Numbered from the stretch's first letter, positions 7,312 through 16,005 are shown. The stretch: DNA of 47,307 bases from Williamsia sp. (GCA_015069695.1 JADCRZ010000049.1:1-47307), one strand, 5' to 3'. Notes: generated by a model not told the origin, from the letters alone. Numbers and translations are program-made.

Positions 7312-9573
7312 TTATAAATTGTTGTTGATTATATCTTCGCTCCGGTCTACACCAAAGCTGAGGAAGCAGCCCAGAAAAAAGAAGCGGTTTGCCGGAGGTG
7401 TCACGGCATCCTTGACTCCTTTGTACGAATAGTTGTATCCAAACACCTGCTTGTTGCCCAGCACATTTGAGACGGAAAAAACAAATACGGTGAATTTGCT
7501 CGCTCCTTGCTTGTTCAGGTTGGGCAGGTAATTGACGCTGAAACCTACGTTGTTGTAAGAGATGGTTTTACCCTGGTCAAAAATGCGGTACTGGTTTTTG
7601 CCATAGTCATATTGAATATTGTAATAGGGTCTTCCGGTGGCAAATGTATAGGAACCGTTGAACTGCGTTTTCAAAGGGGTGATAAACTTTTTCACGACCA
7701 GGGATGCCGTATGACGGGCAGCAAAATTGGGCTGTATAGAAGCAGGGTAATTCAGGTAATCGCGCCTGGTATCCAGGTAAGAATACGATACCCAGTAGTC
7801 CAGGTTCCTGATCGTTTTTTTGTCCCGCCAAAACAATTCAAACCCTTGTGCAAACCCATAACCTTTGTTGTTCAGCAGGCTGTTGGTGGATGACAGGTAA
7901 ACTGTTTTGACCAGGTCTTCATACTTCTTGTAAAACAGTTCGGCACGCAAGGTATAATCACGGCTTACCTTCTGGAAATTGGCAATGTAGTGGGTAGCCT
8001 TGGTATAGCCAAGATCGGTAAAGCGGTAGTTGCGGATAAAAAAGCTGTTATCGGGTTTTTGGTAAAACACGCCGTAAGCCAGGGAAGCCTGTCCGGCGTT
8101 GCCCAATTTGTAAGCCAGCGAAACCCGGGGTACCCAGTCTGCTTTGCCCAGCAGGGAAGAGTGTTCAACCCTGGTTCCGATCTTGGCAGCCAGGTCGTTG
8201 GTGACATAGATATCTGTTTCTGCAAAAGCGGCCTTGAAATGGTCCGCTGCCCGGGCAATTGAATGGGTGATAGAGTCTGCACTATAATCGCTGTTGTCCC
8301 TGTTGTACGTATACTCCCCGCCCACGAGGAACATGCTGATGCCTTTCAACCTTCTTTCAAATACAGCACGCCCTGTCGCAAGCTGGCCATTGGAGCGCAC
8401 GGAAAAATTCTTTTGACTAAAGGGATAAATAGCAACTGTTTGTTTGCTGTTCCCGGCATCCTGGAGTTCATTCAGGATCTTGTCTGTATTGGTGCTGTAG
8501 CTCATGCCCAGGTTCATTCTCCAGTGCTGGCCCAGTTTTTCTTTCCACGACAGGTTGCTGTAAAAGTTGATGTTCTTCAAATCAAATGCATCTTTCAGCG
8601 CAGCAGAATCTATGTCGGGCCGCCGGAGGCCCAGCCTGCTCGCATTGAAATAACCGTAGAACTTAAGCATACCGGTAGCAGAGGTTTTTAGCCGGTAGTT
8701 GAAGTCGCTGTTGTGAAATTCAGGAACCTGGAAATAATCGGGTTTTTGTTTGATGGCTTTAAAGGAAGGAAGCAGGTTGGTATAGTTGTAGGTAATTCCC
8801 CAGCTGGACTTTTTGTTACCGGCCAGGTGCTGATAACCGCCGCTTAATCCAACAGATGAAATACCCAGGTTGGCCGAGCTTTTTTCCGGCAGGTCGATGC
8901 TTTCGAGCAGCAGCACTGATGAAAGGGCCTGGCCGTACTGGGCAGAATATCCGCCCGAGCTGAATACAGTGCCTTTGAACAAGAAGGGGGAGAAGCGCCC
9001 GCGCTGCGCGATGTCAGGTACGCTGCTGAAGAAGAAATTGTTGACCAGCGTACCATCGATAAACACCTTTGTTTCTCCGGCTGTTCCGCCACGAACAAAC
9101 AAACCCTCTGATTCACCTACCTGCTGCGCACCAGGCAGCGTTTTAATGGCTCCCGTAACATCGCCATTCGCACTGGCCGTTGTTACAATATCAATCGGGT
9201 TCAGCACTGTGGTTCTTTTTGAATCACTGGCTTCAAATGTTCCGGCTGTGATGGATACGGCGTTGAGTTCATTGGGTTCTTCCTTGAGCACCAGGTTAAC
9301 GGTAAGCAAGGCTCCGGTAAGATTGATCTTTTGTTCGGAAGCGGTGAAGCCGATAGAGCTTGCTACCAGGAATTTATCGCCGGTTTCGGTGGTTTTAAAA
9401 GAATATTTCCCGGTCGAATCTGATGTGCTGCCGTCGTACGAGTCTTTGATGGAAATGGAAACACCGGCGACCGGCCGGCCCTTGTTGTCTTTTGTGTAGC
9501 CGCTGATAGTGGTCTGCGCAAAGGCAGAAAGGGTAAAAAAGAGAAGCAGTATAGAGGTGGTAAGAGCTTTCAC
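7312..9573 (-). CDS. TonB-dependent receptor with carboxypeptidase regulatory-like domain
   Basis: A 753-residue outer-membrane protein. Residues 1-19 are a signal peptide ending FAQ. Residues about 21-105 are a CarboxypepD_reg-like Ig domain (TISGYTKDNKGRPVAGVSIS). Residues about 110-225 are the plug domain (GAIKTLPGAQQ, GLFVRGGTAGETKVFIDG). The rest is a 22-strand-type beta barrel with alternating aromatic residues. Such receptors import large or scarce ligands using TonB energy. The substrate cannot be deduced, and no SusD-like partner is nearby. The start codon is GTG: no ATG is in frame close upstream, and a good promoter ends about ten bases before the likely transcription start. It is co-transcribed with the small periplasmic protein downstream. 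Confidence 0.9.
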   Translation of the reverse strand: MKALTTSILLLFFTLSAFAQTTISGYTKDNKGRPVAGVSISIKDSYDGSTSDSTGKYSFKTTETGDKFLVASSIGFTASEQKINLTGALLTVNLVLKEEPNELNAVSITAGTFEASDSKRTTVLNPIDIVTTASANGDVTGAIKTLPGAQQVGESEGLFVRGGTAGETKVFIDGTLVNNFFFSSVPDIAQRGRFSPFLFKGTVFSSGGYSAQYGQALSSVLLLESIDLPEKSSANLGISSVGLSGGYQHLAGNKKSSWGITYNYTNLLPSFKAIKQKPDYFQVPEFHNSDFNYRLKTSATGMLKFYGYFNASRLGLRRPDIDSAALKDAFDLKNINFYSNLSWKEKLGQHWRMNLGMSYSTNTDKILNELQDAGNSKQTVAIYPFSQKNFSVRSNGQLATGRAVFERRLKGISMFLVGGEYTYNRDNSDYSADSITHSIARAADHFKAAFAETDIYVTNDLAAKIGTRVEHSSLLGKADWVPRVSLAYKLGNAGQASLAYGVFYQKPDNSFFIRNYRFTDLGYTKATHYIANFQKVSRDYTLRAELFYKKYEDLVKTVYLSSTNSLLNNKGYGFAQGFELFWRDKKTIRNLDYWVSYSYLDTRRDYLNYPASIQPNFAARHTASLVVKKFITPLKTQFNGSYTFATGRPYYNIQYDYGKNQYRIFDQGKTISYNNVGFSVNYLPNLNKQGASKFTVFVFSVSNVLGNKQVFGYNYSYKGVKDAVTPPANRFFFLGCFLSFGVDRSEDIINNNL

Positions 9574-9589
9574 GATTGTAAATTTATCT

Positions 9590-9619
9590 CAAAAATAAAG
9601 TAGTTTATAAAATAAACAA
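9590..9619 (-). promoter_or_regulatory. Bacteroidota-type promoter of the TonB receptor operon
   Basis: Read on the minus strand, a -33 TTG (9617-9619) is followed after 19 bases by TATTTTTG (9590-9597), an exact TAnnTTTG match. Spacing and sequence fit the Bacteroidota consensus well. The start codon at 9573 would sit about ten bases after the expected transcription start, which supports the GTG start. Confidence 0.6.
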
Positions 9620-9643
9620 GAATTTTCTAAAATATTTTTGCCA

Positions 9644-9673
9644 TAAAAAAAGCTGTGTTGGTAACACAGCTTT
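9644..9673 (-). terminator. Terminator of the grpE-dnaJ operon
   Basis: AAGCTGTGTT (9650-9659) pairs perfectly with AACACAGCTT (9663-9672) around a three-base loop. On the minus strand the hairpin is followed by a run of T residues (complement of 9644-9650). It lies just downstream of dnaJ, which ends at 9705. Confidence 0.85.
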
Positions 9674-9704
9674 CAACAGAAGATTGTATAAGGAAACCCG
9701 GCCT

Positions 9705-10874
9705 TTACGAAAACATTTCTTTCACCTTGTCAAAAAAGCTCTTGTCAGTCTTGTCAGGATTGGGTTGAAAATTGGATGAATCGTTCAATTTTTCCATCAT
9801 GGCCTTTTCCTCACTCGTCAGATGCTGTGGTGTCCATACATTCACATGAATCAGCTGGTCGCCTTTCTCGTATGAATTGACTGCGGGGAAGCCTTTGCCT
9901 TTCAAGCGGAATATTTTCCCGCTTTGTGTGCCGGCCGGTATTTTTATTTTGGCCCTGCCATCAATAGTGGGTACTTCTACATTGGTGCCGAAAATAGCAT
10001 CCGGGATAGAAATATAAAGATCATAAGCCACATTCAATCCTTCCCTGTGCAGTTCAGGATGGGCTTCTTCTTCGATAAGGATGATCAGGTCTCCATTGCT
10101 TCCACCCCGCTCACCGGCATTTCCTTTGCCGCTCAGGCTCAGCTGCATGCCTTCCTGCACGCCGGCTGGTATATCGATGCTGACCGTTTCTTCTCCATAT
10201 ACCCTTCCTTCCCCTTTACAGGTAGGACATTTAGCGGTAATAGTAGTGCCCTCACCGTTACAAACCGGGCAGGTGGTAACGGTTTGCATTTGTCCCAGAA
10301 AGGTATTGGTTACTTTGCGAACCTGTCCGCTGCCTCCGCAGGAGCTACAGGTCTGTACGCTGTTTTTGTCTTTGGCACCGCTGCCACTGCAGGTTCCGCA
10401 GGGAACGTATTTTTTGACCTTGACGCTTTTGGTAACGCCCTTGGCGATTTCCTCAAAGTTCAGCTTGAGCTTGATGCGCAGGTTGCTGCCGCGTACACCC
10501 TGGCTTCTTCTGCCACCGCCCCGCCGGCCACCACCGCCGCCAAAAAAGCTTCCAAACCCTTCATCACCCCCGAAGATGTCGCTGAACTGGCTGAAGATAT
10601 CATCCATGTTCATGCCGGCACCGCCAAATCCACCCCTGCCATTGCTGCCGCTTACACCGGCATGCCCAAAACGGTCGTATTGTGCGCGTTTGTCAGCATC
10701 GCTCAGGACTTCGTAGGCTTCTGCCGCTTCTTTGAATTTTTCTTCTGCAGCCTTGTCACCCGGATTGCGGTCGGGGTGAAACTGCATGGCCACCTTGCGG
10801 TAGGCTTTTTTGATGTCGTCGGCCGAAGCGCCTTTGGCAACACCCAGTACTTCGTAATAATCTCTTTTAGACAT
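9705..10874 (-). CDS. dnaJ: Molecular chaperone DnaJ
   Basis: A 389-residue type I J-domain co-chaperone that stimulates DnaK ATPase and delivers unfolded substrates. The J domain (residues 1-70) carries HPD at 33-35. A Gly/Phe-rich linker follows ([17 protein letters not shown], then a Gly/Arg-rich stretch). Next come the four CxxCxGxG zinc repeats ([32 protein letters not shown]) and the two C-terminal substrate-binding domains. Length and order are those of a complete DnaJ. It lies 8 bases downstream of grpE in the same operon and is followed by a strong terminator. DnaK is not in this window. Confidence 0.97.
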   Translation of the reverse strand: MSKRDYYEVLGVAKGASADDIKKAYRKVAMQFHPDRNPGDKAAEEKFKEAAEAYEVLSDADKRAQYDRFGHAGVSGSNGRGGFGGAGMNMDDIFSQFSDIFGGDEGFGSFFGGGGGRRGGGRRSQGVRGSNLRIKLKLNFEEIAKGVTKSVKVKKYVPCGTCSGSGAKDKNSVQTCSSCGGSGQVRKVTNTFLGQMQTVTTCPVCNGEGTTITAKCPTCKGEGRVYGEETVSIDIPAGVQEGMQLSLSGKGNAGERGGSNGDLIILIEEEAHPELHREGLNVAYDLYISIPDAIFGTNVEVPTIDGRAKIKIPAGTQSGKIFRLKGKGFPAVNSYEKGDQLIHVNVWTPQHLTSEEKAMMEKLNDSSNFQPNPDKTDKSFFDKVKEMFS

Positions 10875-10882
10875 ATAAATAT

Positions 10883-11461
10883 TTATTTCCCTACCACCAC
10901 TTTAGCAAACCGGATGATTTTGTCGTTCAGGTAATAGCCCTTTTGAACTTCATCGAGCACCTTGCCTGCCAGGGCCGGTGTAGGGGCCGGCACTTCGGTA
11001 ATCGCTTCATGAATGTCGGGATTGAAATCAGTATGGATGGTTTCCATGGCTTTCACACCTTTTGCCTGCAGGATGTTCCGGAACTTGTTAAAGATCAGCA
11101 TCACCCCTTCTGCACCTGCAGCTGCCGCTCCGGCAGATTCCAGTTGTTTTTGCGCCCGGTCACAATCATCCAGCACATCCAACAGGGAAACAATGATGTC
11201 CTTGCCGGCTGTCTGGTTTAATTCGATTCTTTCCCTTGCGCTCCGCCTGCGGAAATTGTCAAATTCTGCGGCCTGGCGCAGGTATTTATCTTTCAGCTCG
11301 GCAATTTCAGCCTGCAGCTTGTCTGTTTCTTTTTTTTCGAGCGGATCATTGAGGTGTGAACTGCCCGGTACATCAGAATCTGCGTTGATGTCGAACAGGG
11401 GTTCGTTTCCGTTTGCTGAGGTTCCTACTTCTTCCTCAAAATTTCTTCCTTCGTTTTCCAT
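10883..11461 (-). CDS. grpE: Nucleotide exchange factor GrpE
   Basis: A 192-residue exchange factor for DnaK. It has an acidic, poorly conserved N-terminus, a long coiled-coil helix ([30 protein letters not shown]), the four-helix bundle, and the C-terminal beta domain with the conserved FNPDIHEAI and [23 protein letters not shown] signatures. I chose the ATG at 11461 ([10 protein letters not shown]). An in-frame ATG at 11530 would add 23 residues, but a TAnnTTTG -7 box at 11528-11535 would put the transcription start downstream of that codon. dnaJ follows after 8 bases. Confidence 0.95.
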   Translation of the reverse strand: MENEGRNFEEEVGTSANGNEPLFDINADSDVPGSSHLNDPLEKKETDKLQAEIAELKDKYLRQAAEFDNFRRRSARERIELNQTAGKDIIVSLLDVLDDCDRAQKQLESAGAAAAGAEGVMLIFNKFRNILQAKGVKAMETIHTDFNPDIHEAITEVPAPTPALAGKVLDEVQKGYYLNDKIIRFAKVVVGK

Positions 11462-11527
11462 ATTAGAATTAGTTGTCAGTTTTTCTTTTGTAGCCTTTCG
11501 TTTCCAAAAAGCCCATTTGTCTGTATT

Positions 11528-11535
11528 CAAAACTA
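11528..11535 (-). promoter_or_regulatory. Candidate -7 element of the grpE-dnaJ operon
   Basis: The minus strand reads TAGTTTTG here, an exact match to TAnnTTTG. No good -33 TTTG is found at the usual spacing. If used, transcription starts near 11521 and leaves a leader of about 60 bases to the ATG at 11461. Confidence 0.35.
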
Positions 11536-11642
11536 GCCTTAGTTGGAACTATCTCTTACCAATTTATTTGCCAATGCGGCTAAAAAGACAAATTGTCTGC
11601 TCTTACTGAAATGCTGATTCTTCCAGGCTGCCCGCACTGCCG

Positions 11643-11650
11643 TATCTTTA
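11643..11650 (+). promoter_or_regulatory. Candidate -7 element of the rRNA methyltransferase gene
   Basis: TATCTTTA differs from TAnnTTTG at one base and ends six bases before the ATG at 11657. If it is a promoter, the transcript would be leaderless or nearly so. Confidence 0.3.
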
Positions 11651-11656
11651 CCCGCT

Positions 11657-12829
11657 ATGACAAAAGTTTACCTGAAAGCAAAGATCAGCCGGCGCATAGA
11701 AAACGGTCATCCCTGGATATTTCAGAACGAAGTAAAAACAGTGAGTGATACATGCAGCGGGGGAGAAATTGTGGAAGTCGTGACTGCCGATAACAAATTT
11801 GTTGGAAAAGGGTATATCAATCCCAAATCCCAGATCCTGGTCCGCCTTCTGACCCGGAACAGGAACGAAGAGATAAATGAGCAATTCTTCTACAACAGGA
11901 TCAGGGAGGCCTGGGAGTACCGCAAAAGATTGGGCTATACCGAGAACTGCCGCCTGGTATATGGAGAGGCCGATTACCTGCCGGCCCTGATCATTGATAA
12001 GTTCAACGATTATTTTGTTTTGCAGACCATGGCACTGGGGATAGATCAATGGAAGGGCGCTATTGTAGAAGCCTTGAACAAGATCTTTCAGCCAAAAGGT
12101 ATTTATGAGCGCAATGATGTACCTGTGCGCGAATTGGAAGGCCTCACCCAGCAAAAAGGATTTCTTTCTGCACCGTTTGACCCCGCTATTATCATCAAGG
12201 AAAACGGGCTCCATTTTCATGTGGACCTGGAAAACGGGCAAAAAACAGGCTATTTCCTGGACCAGCAGGACAATCGCCGGTGGCTCCACGCTATTGCGAA
12301 AGGGGCGGAGGTGCTGGAATGCTTTTGCTATACGGGCACTTTTTCGGTGCATGCCGCCTCATACGGAGCCAAATCGGTAAAAGGAATTGATATTTCCGAG
12401 AAGGCTGTTGGCCAGGCCAGAAGAAATGCTGCGTTAAATGGTTTGGATTCTGTTTGCTCTTTTGAAGCGCTGAATGCTTTTGATGTACTGAAACTGTGGG
12501 CCCGGGAGAAAAAAGGGTATGATGTGGTGATCCTGGATCCGCCGGCCTTTACAAAAAGCCGTGAAAACATACAAAAGGCGATCACAGGTTATAAAGAGAT
12601 CAACCTGCGGGGCATGCAGCTGGTGCGGCCCGGAGGGTTCCTTGTAACAGCTTCCTGCACCAACCTGATTGCTCCTGATTTATTTTACGGAATTATTGAA
12701 CTGGCGGCCAAAGACGCCCGGCGGAAACTGAGACAGGTCACCTTTCAGACCCAATCAGGCGACCATCCTATAATCAAAGGCATTGAAAACACGCAATACT
12801 TGAAGTTCTTGATTGTACAGGTAGAGTAG
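11657..12829 (+). CDS. Class I SAM-dependent rRNA methyltransferase (RlmI-like)
   Basis: A 390-residue protein of the RlmI/YccW family, which methylates a cytosine of 23S rRNA at C5. Residues about 1-75 form a PUA RNA-binding domain (the conserved HPWIFQNEV near residue 19). The middle holds the family's EEHVV-like domain and the DxxNGQKTGYFLDQQDNR motif (about 190-210). The Rossmann domain follows with motif I (LECFCYTGTFSVHAA), an acidic SAM-binding residue (GIDIS), motif IV (VVILDPPAFTKS) and a late cysteine motif (VTASCTNLI). It stands alone between the divergent grpE operon and a convergent small gene. E. coli RlmI is the nearest named relative I know. Target position is by family inference. 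Confidence 0.88.
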   Translation: MTKVYLKAKISRRIENGHPWIFQNEVKTVSDTCSGGEIVEVVTADNKFVGKGYINPKSQILVRLLTRNRNEEINEQFFYNRIREAWEYRKRLGYTENCRLVYGEADYLPALIIDKFNDYFVLQTMALGIDQWKGAIVEALNKIFQPKGIYERNDVPVRELEGLTQQKGFLSAPFDPAIIIKENGLHFHVDLENGQKTGYFLDQQDNRRWLHAIAKGAEVLECFCYTGTFSVHAASYGAKSVKGIDISEKAVGQARRNAALNGLDSVCSFEALNAFDVLKLWAREKKGYDVVILDPPAFTKSRENIQKAITGYKEINLRGMQLVRPGGFLVTASCTNLIAPDLFYGIIELAAKDARRKLRQVTFQTQSGDHPIIKGIENTQYLKFLIVQVE

Positions 12830-12847
12830 GGGAGATTACCGGCTTAC

Positions 12848-12899
12848 CTGGAATTTACCGGAGTCTACGACTTCTGGAATTTACCGGAATCTACAATTT
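12848..12899. repeat. 26-bp tandem duplication at the 3' end of a T9SS-tail gene
   Basis: Bases 12848-12873 and 12874-12899 are adjacent copies of a 26-base unit with 23 identical positions. One copy lies inside the last codons of the small T9SS-tail gene on the minus strand. The other covers its stop codon and downstream sequence. Because 26 is not a multiple of three, the duplication shifts frame and places the present stop codon. Confidence 0.75.
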
Positions 12900-13203
12900 T
12901 ACCGGTCTTGTCGCGCAGCTGAAAGATATAGATGCCCCGGTAAAAATCATTTAAATTGACGTTGGTAATGGGCGTAACAGACTGAACTTCGTAAACTTTT
13001 TTTCCAATGAAGTTAAAGATTTGGAAAGAAAGATTTCTGTCAACGTCTGCATTAAAAGTGAATGTGATCTGGGTAGTGGCCGGATTCGGATAAAACTTGA
13101 GCACTTTTGCGGTGGCGGGCTCGGTAACCGCCGGAATACGCTCCTGGCTCCAGGCTGGTAGTGCAATCAACAATATGAATGAAAAAATGTAGAAAATTTT
13201 CAT
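12865..13203 (-). CDS. Minimal T9SS-tail protein (signal peptide plus sorting domain only)
   Basis: A 112-residue protein consisting of a signal peptide (1-19, ending AWSQ), a short linker (ERIPAVTEPATAK), and then directly a T9SS type A sorting domain (VLKFYPNPATTQITFTFNAD, FNFIGKKVYEVQS, GIYIFQLRDKTGKIVDSGKFQ). There is no passenger domain. It may be a remnant of a larger cargo gene, a small secreted protein in its own right, or a decoy for the sorting machinery. A 26-base tandem duplication at the 3' end shows recent change. It stands alone, convergent with the methyltransferase gene. I am confident of the domain, not of the role. Confidence 0.8.
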   Translation of the reverse strand: MKIFYIFSFILLIALPAWSQERIPAVTEPATAKVLKFYPNPATTQITFTFNADVDRNLSFQIFNFIGKKVYEVQSVTPITNVNLNDFYRGIYIFQLRDKTGKIVDSGKFQKS

Positions 13204-13334
13204 GTTTGCTTATTTACTAACAGATGTAACAAGATATTCCGTTTAACGAAAGGTACAAACAATTTGCCAAAGATTTAATCCCCTGCTAATTGATTCCCCT
13301 TATTGAGATTTAATTATAAAATCTTTAACTCACT

Positions 13335-13802
13335 TTATGTAATAGATGATAAGGTTGTTTGGATCGCTGTGAAATCAGGCACATGCCCTGCATTTTCCAA
13401 TACTTCCTTGTATTGCACAACGCCGTTTGTATCGATCACATAAGCGGCCCTTTTGGAAACGCCTTTCATGTCGAAAGCAAAATTATCATACAGCGCATCA
13501 TACTTCTTCGACACTTCTTTGTTGAAATCGCTGAGCAGCGGAAAATTCAGCTGTTGCTCTTCCTTGAACTTTGCCAGCGTGTAAACAGAATCTACACTGA
13601 TGCCCAGCACGGTTGCATTGGTATCGGCGTATTCAGTGATGTTGTCACGTACGTTACACAACTCTTTCGTACAAACACTGGTAAATGCCAAAGGAAAAAA
13701 CAGCAACACGACTTTTTTACCCCGGAGGCTGTCAAGTGAAACCTGGGTCTTTTCTGTATCGTACAGGGTAAAATTGGGTGCCTTTTGTCCTACTTCCATC
13801 AT
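13335..13802 (-). CDS. Peroxiredoxin (AhpE/BCP-like)
   Basis: A 155-residue thiol peroxidase that would reduce hydrogen peroxide or organic peroxides in the cytoplasm. The thioredoxin fold starts with GQKAPNFTLYDTE. The active site is FPLAFTSVCTKELC, with peroxidatic Cys44 preceded by the conserved Pro and Thr, and a second Cys at 49 that could act as a resolving cysteine. GISVDS and FPLLSDFNKEVSKKY are further family motifs. No signal peptide is present. The ATG at 13802 is followed by a second ATG at 13799, so the exact first residue is uncertain. It is encoded alone. Confidence 0.9.
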   Translation of the reverse strand: MMEVGQKAPNFTLYDTEKTQVSLDSLRGKKVVLLFFPLAFTSVCTKELCNVRDNITEYADTNATVLGISVDSVYTLAKFKEEQQLNFPLLSDFNKEVSKKYDALYDNFAFDMKGVSKRAAYVIDTNGVVQYKEVLENAGHVPDFTAIQTTLSSIT

Positions 13803-13865
13803 ACGTGTTTTGTTTAATTAAAATATAATAAGAGCCGCTTCTACAGGGCGCAATGCTACAAACAA

Positions 13866-14414
13866 TTAATCAAGCGGAGCAGATATTTTTAATACAGGGT
13901 CATTATTTTTTAGGGCCTGGTAGTCGGCCACTGTGCTTGCATAGCTAGTCCAAACAAGCAAAGGCAGATAATAGTAAGCAAGCTTTTTATCGATCCGGCG
14001 TGCAGTGAGAAAACTGGCGATGCTCAGTCCTGCATCAGCCATCGTCCAGGCAGCAGCGAGCAGGGGACTTTGTTTGCGGAAGTATACAAAGCCAAATGAA
14101 AAAAATATAAGCCAGATCGCTCCCTGCATGATCAGCAGTTTTTTTCTTTCCGGGATTGGTTCAGCCCCCAGCAGTTCCTTCAATGCGAGCAGCACAAAGA
14201 AATTATTAAGCGGCCAGGCTACTCCGAAGAGCCAGGCAGGCGGTGCCCACGGAGCTTGTTTGAGCTGCACATTGTACAATCTTTGCTCCTTTTTTCTGGA
14301 TCCTCCTGTGCTTAACTTTCCTAACAGTGAAACCCCCATAGAAATTAATGCAATCTGCCACCAGTTCAGCTTGTAAGCTGCTGTAGCAAACCTTCCCTGT
14401 TTTGGCATTGCCAT
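13866..14414 (-). CDS. TspO/MBR family protein
   Basis: A 182-residue membrane protein of the TspO/peripheral benzodiazepine receptor family, which binds porphyrins and related ligands. Five membrane helices are visible (about 18-38, 60-82, 92-112, 115-138, 145-165). The signature region APWAPPAWLFGVAWPLNN (about 54-71) matches the family's Pro/Trp-rich first loop and helix II. It is somewhat longer than typical 155-165 residue TspO proteins because of an N-terminal extension. An ATG two codons in (14408) is equally plausible. No porphyrin genes are adjacent. Confidence 0.8.
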   Translation of the reverse strand: MAMPKQGRFATAAYKLNWWQIALISMGVSLLGKLSTGGSRKKEQRLYNVQLKQAPWAPPAWLFGVAWPLNNFFVLLALKELLGAEPIPERKKLLIMQGAIWLIFFSFGFVYFRKQSPLLAAAWTMADAGLSIASFLTARRIDKKLAYYYLPLLVWTSYASTVADYQALKNNDPVLKISAPLD

Positions 14415-14468
14415 TCAATTTGGATTATACCATAAAATAGCATGCCAGGGTTCAGGTTGGTGGCGCAT

Positions 14469-14969
14469 TCAGGCGTTCAGGAGCATCTTCATCTTCTCCA
14501 CCATCTTGAAGGTGGCGGGGCAGTATTGTATGTTTTGCTTGTGCACGTGGATGTAATCGGTCATTTTTTTCTTGGTAAGATGGGGAAAGCCGGCGCAGTC
14601 GGCAGGCCGGACCTCGTAGATCGAGCACATGTTGTTTGACAGGTTGAGGAACTGGCAGGGCTGCTGTTTGTTCATCCAGTCATTGTCCTTTTTCTCCAGG
14701 TACAGGTATTTTTCGCGGAATGCAATAGGGTGCATGCCCAGGTGCGCTGAAATGCGCTTGATGTCTTTGGGCGTAAAAGTGGGCGACATGGTTTTGCAGC
14801 AGTTGGCGCAGGTAAGGCAATCTACTTCTTTCCACACATCCCTGCTCACCAGTTCAGTCATCTTGTCGAGCCCCGCAGGCGGATCCTTTTCAAGCCGCGT
14901 AAGAAATCTTCGGAACTTGTTTTTATAGATAGACACCTGCTGGCGGAACAACCGAAGATTTACTTTCAT
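14469..14969 (-). CDS. YkgJ family cysteine cluster protein
   Basis: A 166-residue small protein with eight or so conserved cysteines arranged as in the YkgJ/UPF0153 family: CLTCANCC at residues 51-58, then PCQFL, MCSIYEVRPADC, and a late Cys in YCPATF. Members are predicted to bind zinc or an iron-sulfur cluster; no member's biochemical role is clear to me. The VRPADCAGFP stretch is the family hallmark. The promoter box TACGTTTG (minus strand, 14983-14990) ends 14 bases before the ATG. It is a single gene, divergent from xerD. Confidence 0.85.
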   Translation of the reverse strand: MKVNLRLFRQQVSIYKNKFRRFLTRLEKDPPAGLDKMTELVSRDVWKEVDCLTCANCCKTMSPTFTPKDIKRISAHLGMHPIAFREKYLYLEKKDNDWMNKQQPCQFLNLSNNMCSIYEVRPADCAGFPHLTKKKMTDYIHVHKQNIQYCPATFKMVEKMKMLLNA

Positions 14970-14982
14970 ACTAAAGCTTGAA

Positions 14983-14990
14983 CAAACGTA
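14983..14990 (-). promoter_or_regulatory. Candidate -7 element of the Cys-cluster gene
   Basis: The minus strand reads TACGTTTG, an exact TAnnTTTG match, ending 14 bases before the ATG at 14969. No TTTG is found at -33. Confidence 0.45.
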
Positions 14991-15053
14991 TATTGATGTC
15001 GAAATTAATATTAATAGAGGATATAATACCTATAATTTCTAATCTCTCAGGCC

Positions 15054-15953
15054 ATGTGGGAGCCGTACAAAAAAGGATTTAAAGCATACTTGCAGCTGGA
15101 GCGTTCGCTCGCTGATCATTCAGTAGAGGCGTATATGCGCGACCTGGATAAGTTTACGCAGTTTTTGTTGACACAGGAAGCAAAAGCTCCGGCAGACATA
15201 ATGCTCAGTGACCTGCAGCAGTTTGTAAAATGGATTGGCGAGCTGGGCATGACGGCCGCTTCGCAGGCCCGCATTATCTCCGGACTGCGCAGCTTTTATA
15301 AGTATTGCCTGGTGGAAGGCATCGCAAAAACCGACCCCACCACTTTACTGGAAGCACCCAAGCTAAAACGGGCCCTCCCTGATGTGCTTTCTTTTCCCGA
15401 GATCGAGCAAATCATGGATGCCATTGACCGGAGTACGCCAGAGGGAGAGCGCAACCGAGCCATCCTGGAAACCATGTACAGCTGCGGCCTGCGGGTAAGT
15501 GAGCTGATCAACCTGCGCATCTCCGGGTACTATCCTGACCTGGGCTTTATCCGTGTTACAGGCAAGGGCGACAAAGAACGCCTGATCCCGATCGGCAGTA
15601 CAGCAATCAAACACATCCATATCTATAGAACCGGGGTCAGGCGGCACATCTCCATCAAGCCCGGCAATGAAGATTTTCTTTTTCTCAATCGCAGGGGCAC
15701 CAAACTCTCGCGGGTCATGATCTTTCTGCTGCTCAAGGACCTGGTAAAAAAAGCAGGCATCACCAAAAGGATATCTCCCCATACCTTCCGTCATTCTTTC
15801 GCGACCCATTTGGTAGAGGGAGGCGCTGATCTGCGCGCCGTGCAGGAAATGCTGGGTCATGAAAGCATTACCACAACAGAAATCTATACCCACCTGAACC
15901 GCGAGTACCTGCGGGAAACCCTGCAAACTTTTCATCCGGCGTTTCAACAATAA
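15054..15953 (+). CDS. xerD: Site-specific tyrosine recombinase XerD
   Basis: A 299-residue tyrosine recombinase. The N-terminal SAM-like DNA-binding domain spans about residues 1-90 (YLQLERSLADHSVEAYMRDL) and the catalytic domain about 108-290. Catalytic residues are visible: Arg147 in GLRVSEL, Lys171 in TGKGDKER, His243 and Arg246 in PHTFRHSFATHL, His269 in LGHESITTT, and Tyr278 in EIYTHL. This is the XerC/XerD layout and length, so I infer chromosome dimer resolution at dif. No dif-like site or integrated element is recognisable nearby. I call it XerD rather than XerC from overall similarity; a phylogeny would settle it. Confidence 0.92.
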   Translation: MWEPYKKGFKAYLQLERSLADHSVEAYMRDLDKFTQFLLTQEAKAPADIMLSDLQQFVKWIGELGMTAASQARIISGLRSFYKYCLVEGIAKTDPTTLLEAPKLKRALPDVLSFPEIEQIMDAIDRSTPEGERNRAILETMYSCGLRVSELINLRISGYYPDLGFIRVTGKGDKERLIPIGSTAIKHIHIYRTGVRRHISIKPGNEDFLFLNRRGTKLSRVMIFLLLKDLVKKAGITKRISPHTFRHSFATHLVEGGADLRAVQEMLGHESITTTEIYTHLNREYLRETLQTFHPAFQQ

Positions 15954-15979
15954 GCTGGCGGTATCTTTCATACTTCGTC

Positions 15980-15987
15980 TATATTTG
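15980..15987 (+). promoter_or_regulatory. -7 element of the DUF2911 gene
   Basis: TATATTTG is an exact TAnnTTTG match ending 18 bases before the ATG at 16006, a position seen for several other genes of the window. No clear -33 TTTG accompanies it. Confidence 0.5.
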
Positions 15988-16005
15988 AGGCCCTAATTAA
16001 CCTGT

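Noticed and set aside
9924-10934. Long plus-strand open frame (336 codons) opposite dnaJ and grpE
   Set aside because: It is antisense to two complete chaperone genes, and its translation shows no domain. The frame is open because of the codon bias of the genes on the other strand.
15054-15953. Tyrosine recombinase as the integrase of a mobile element
   Set aside because: Length and motifs fit housekeeping XerC/XerD. No tRNA, attachment site, or phage or conjugation gene lies near.
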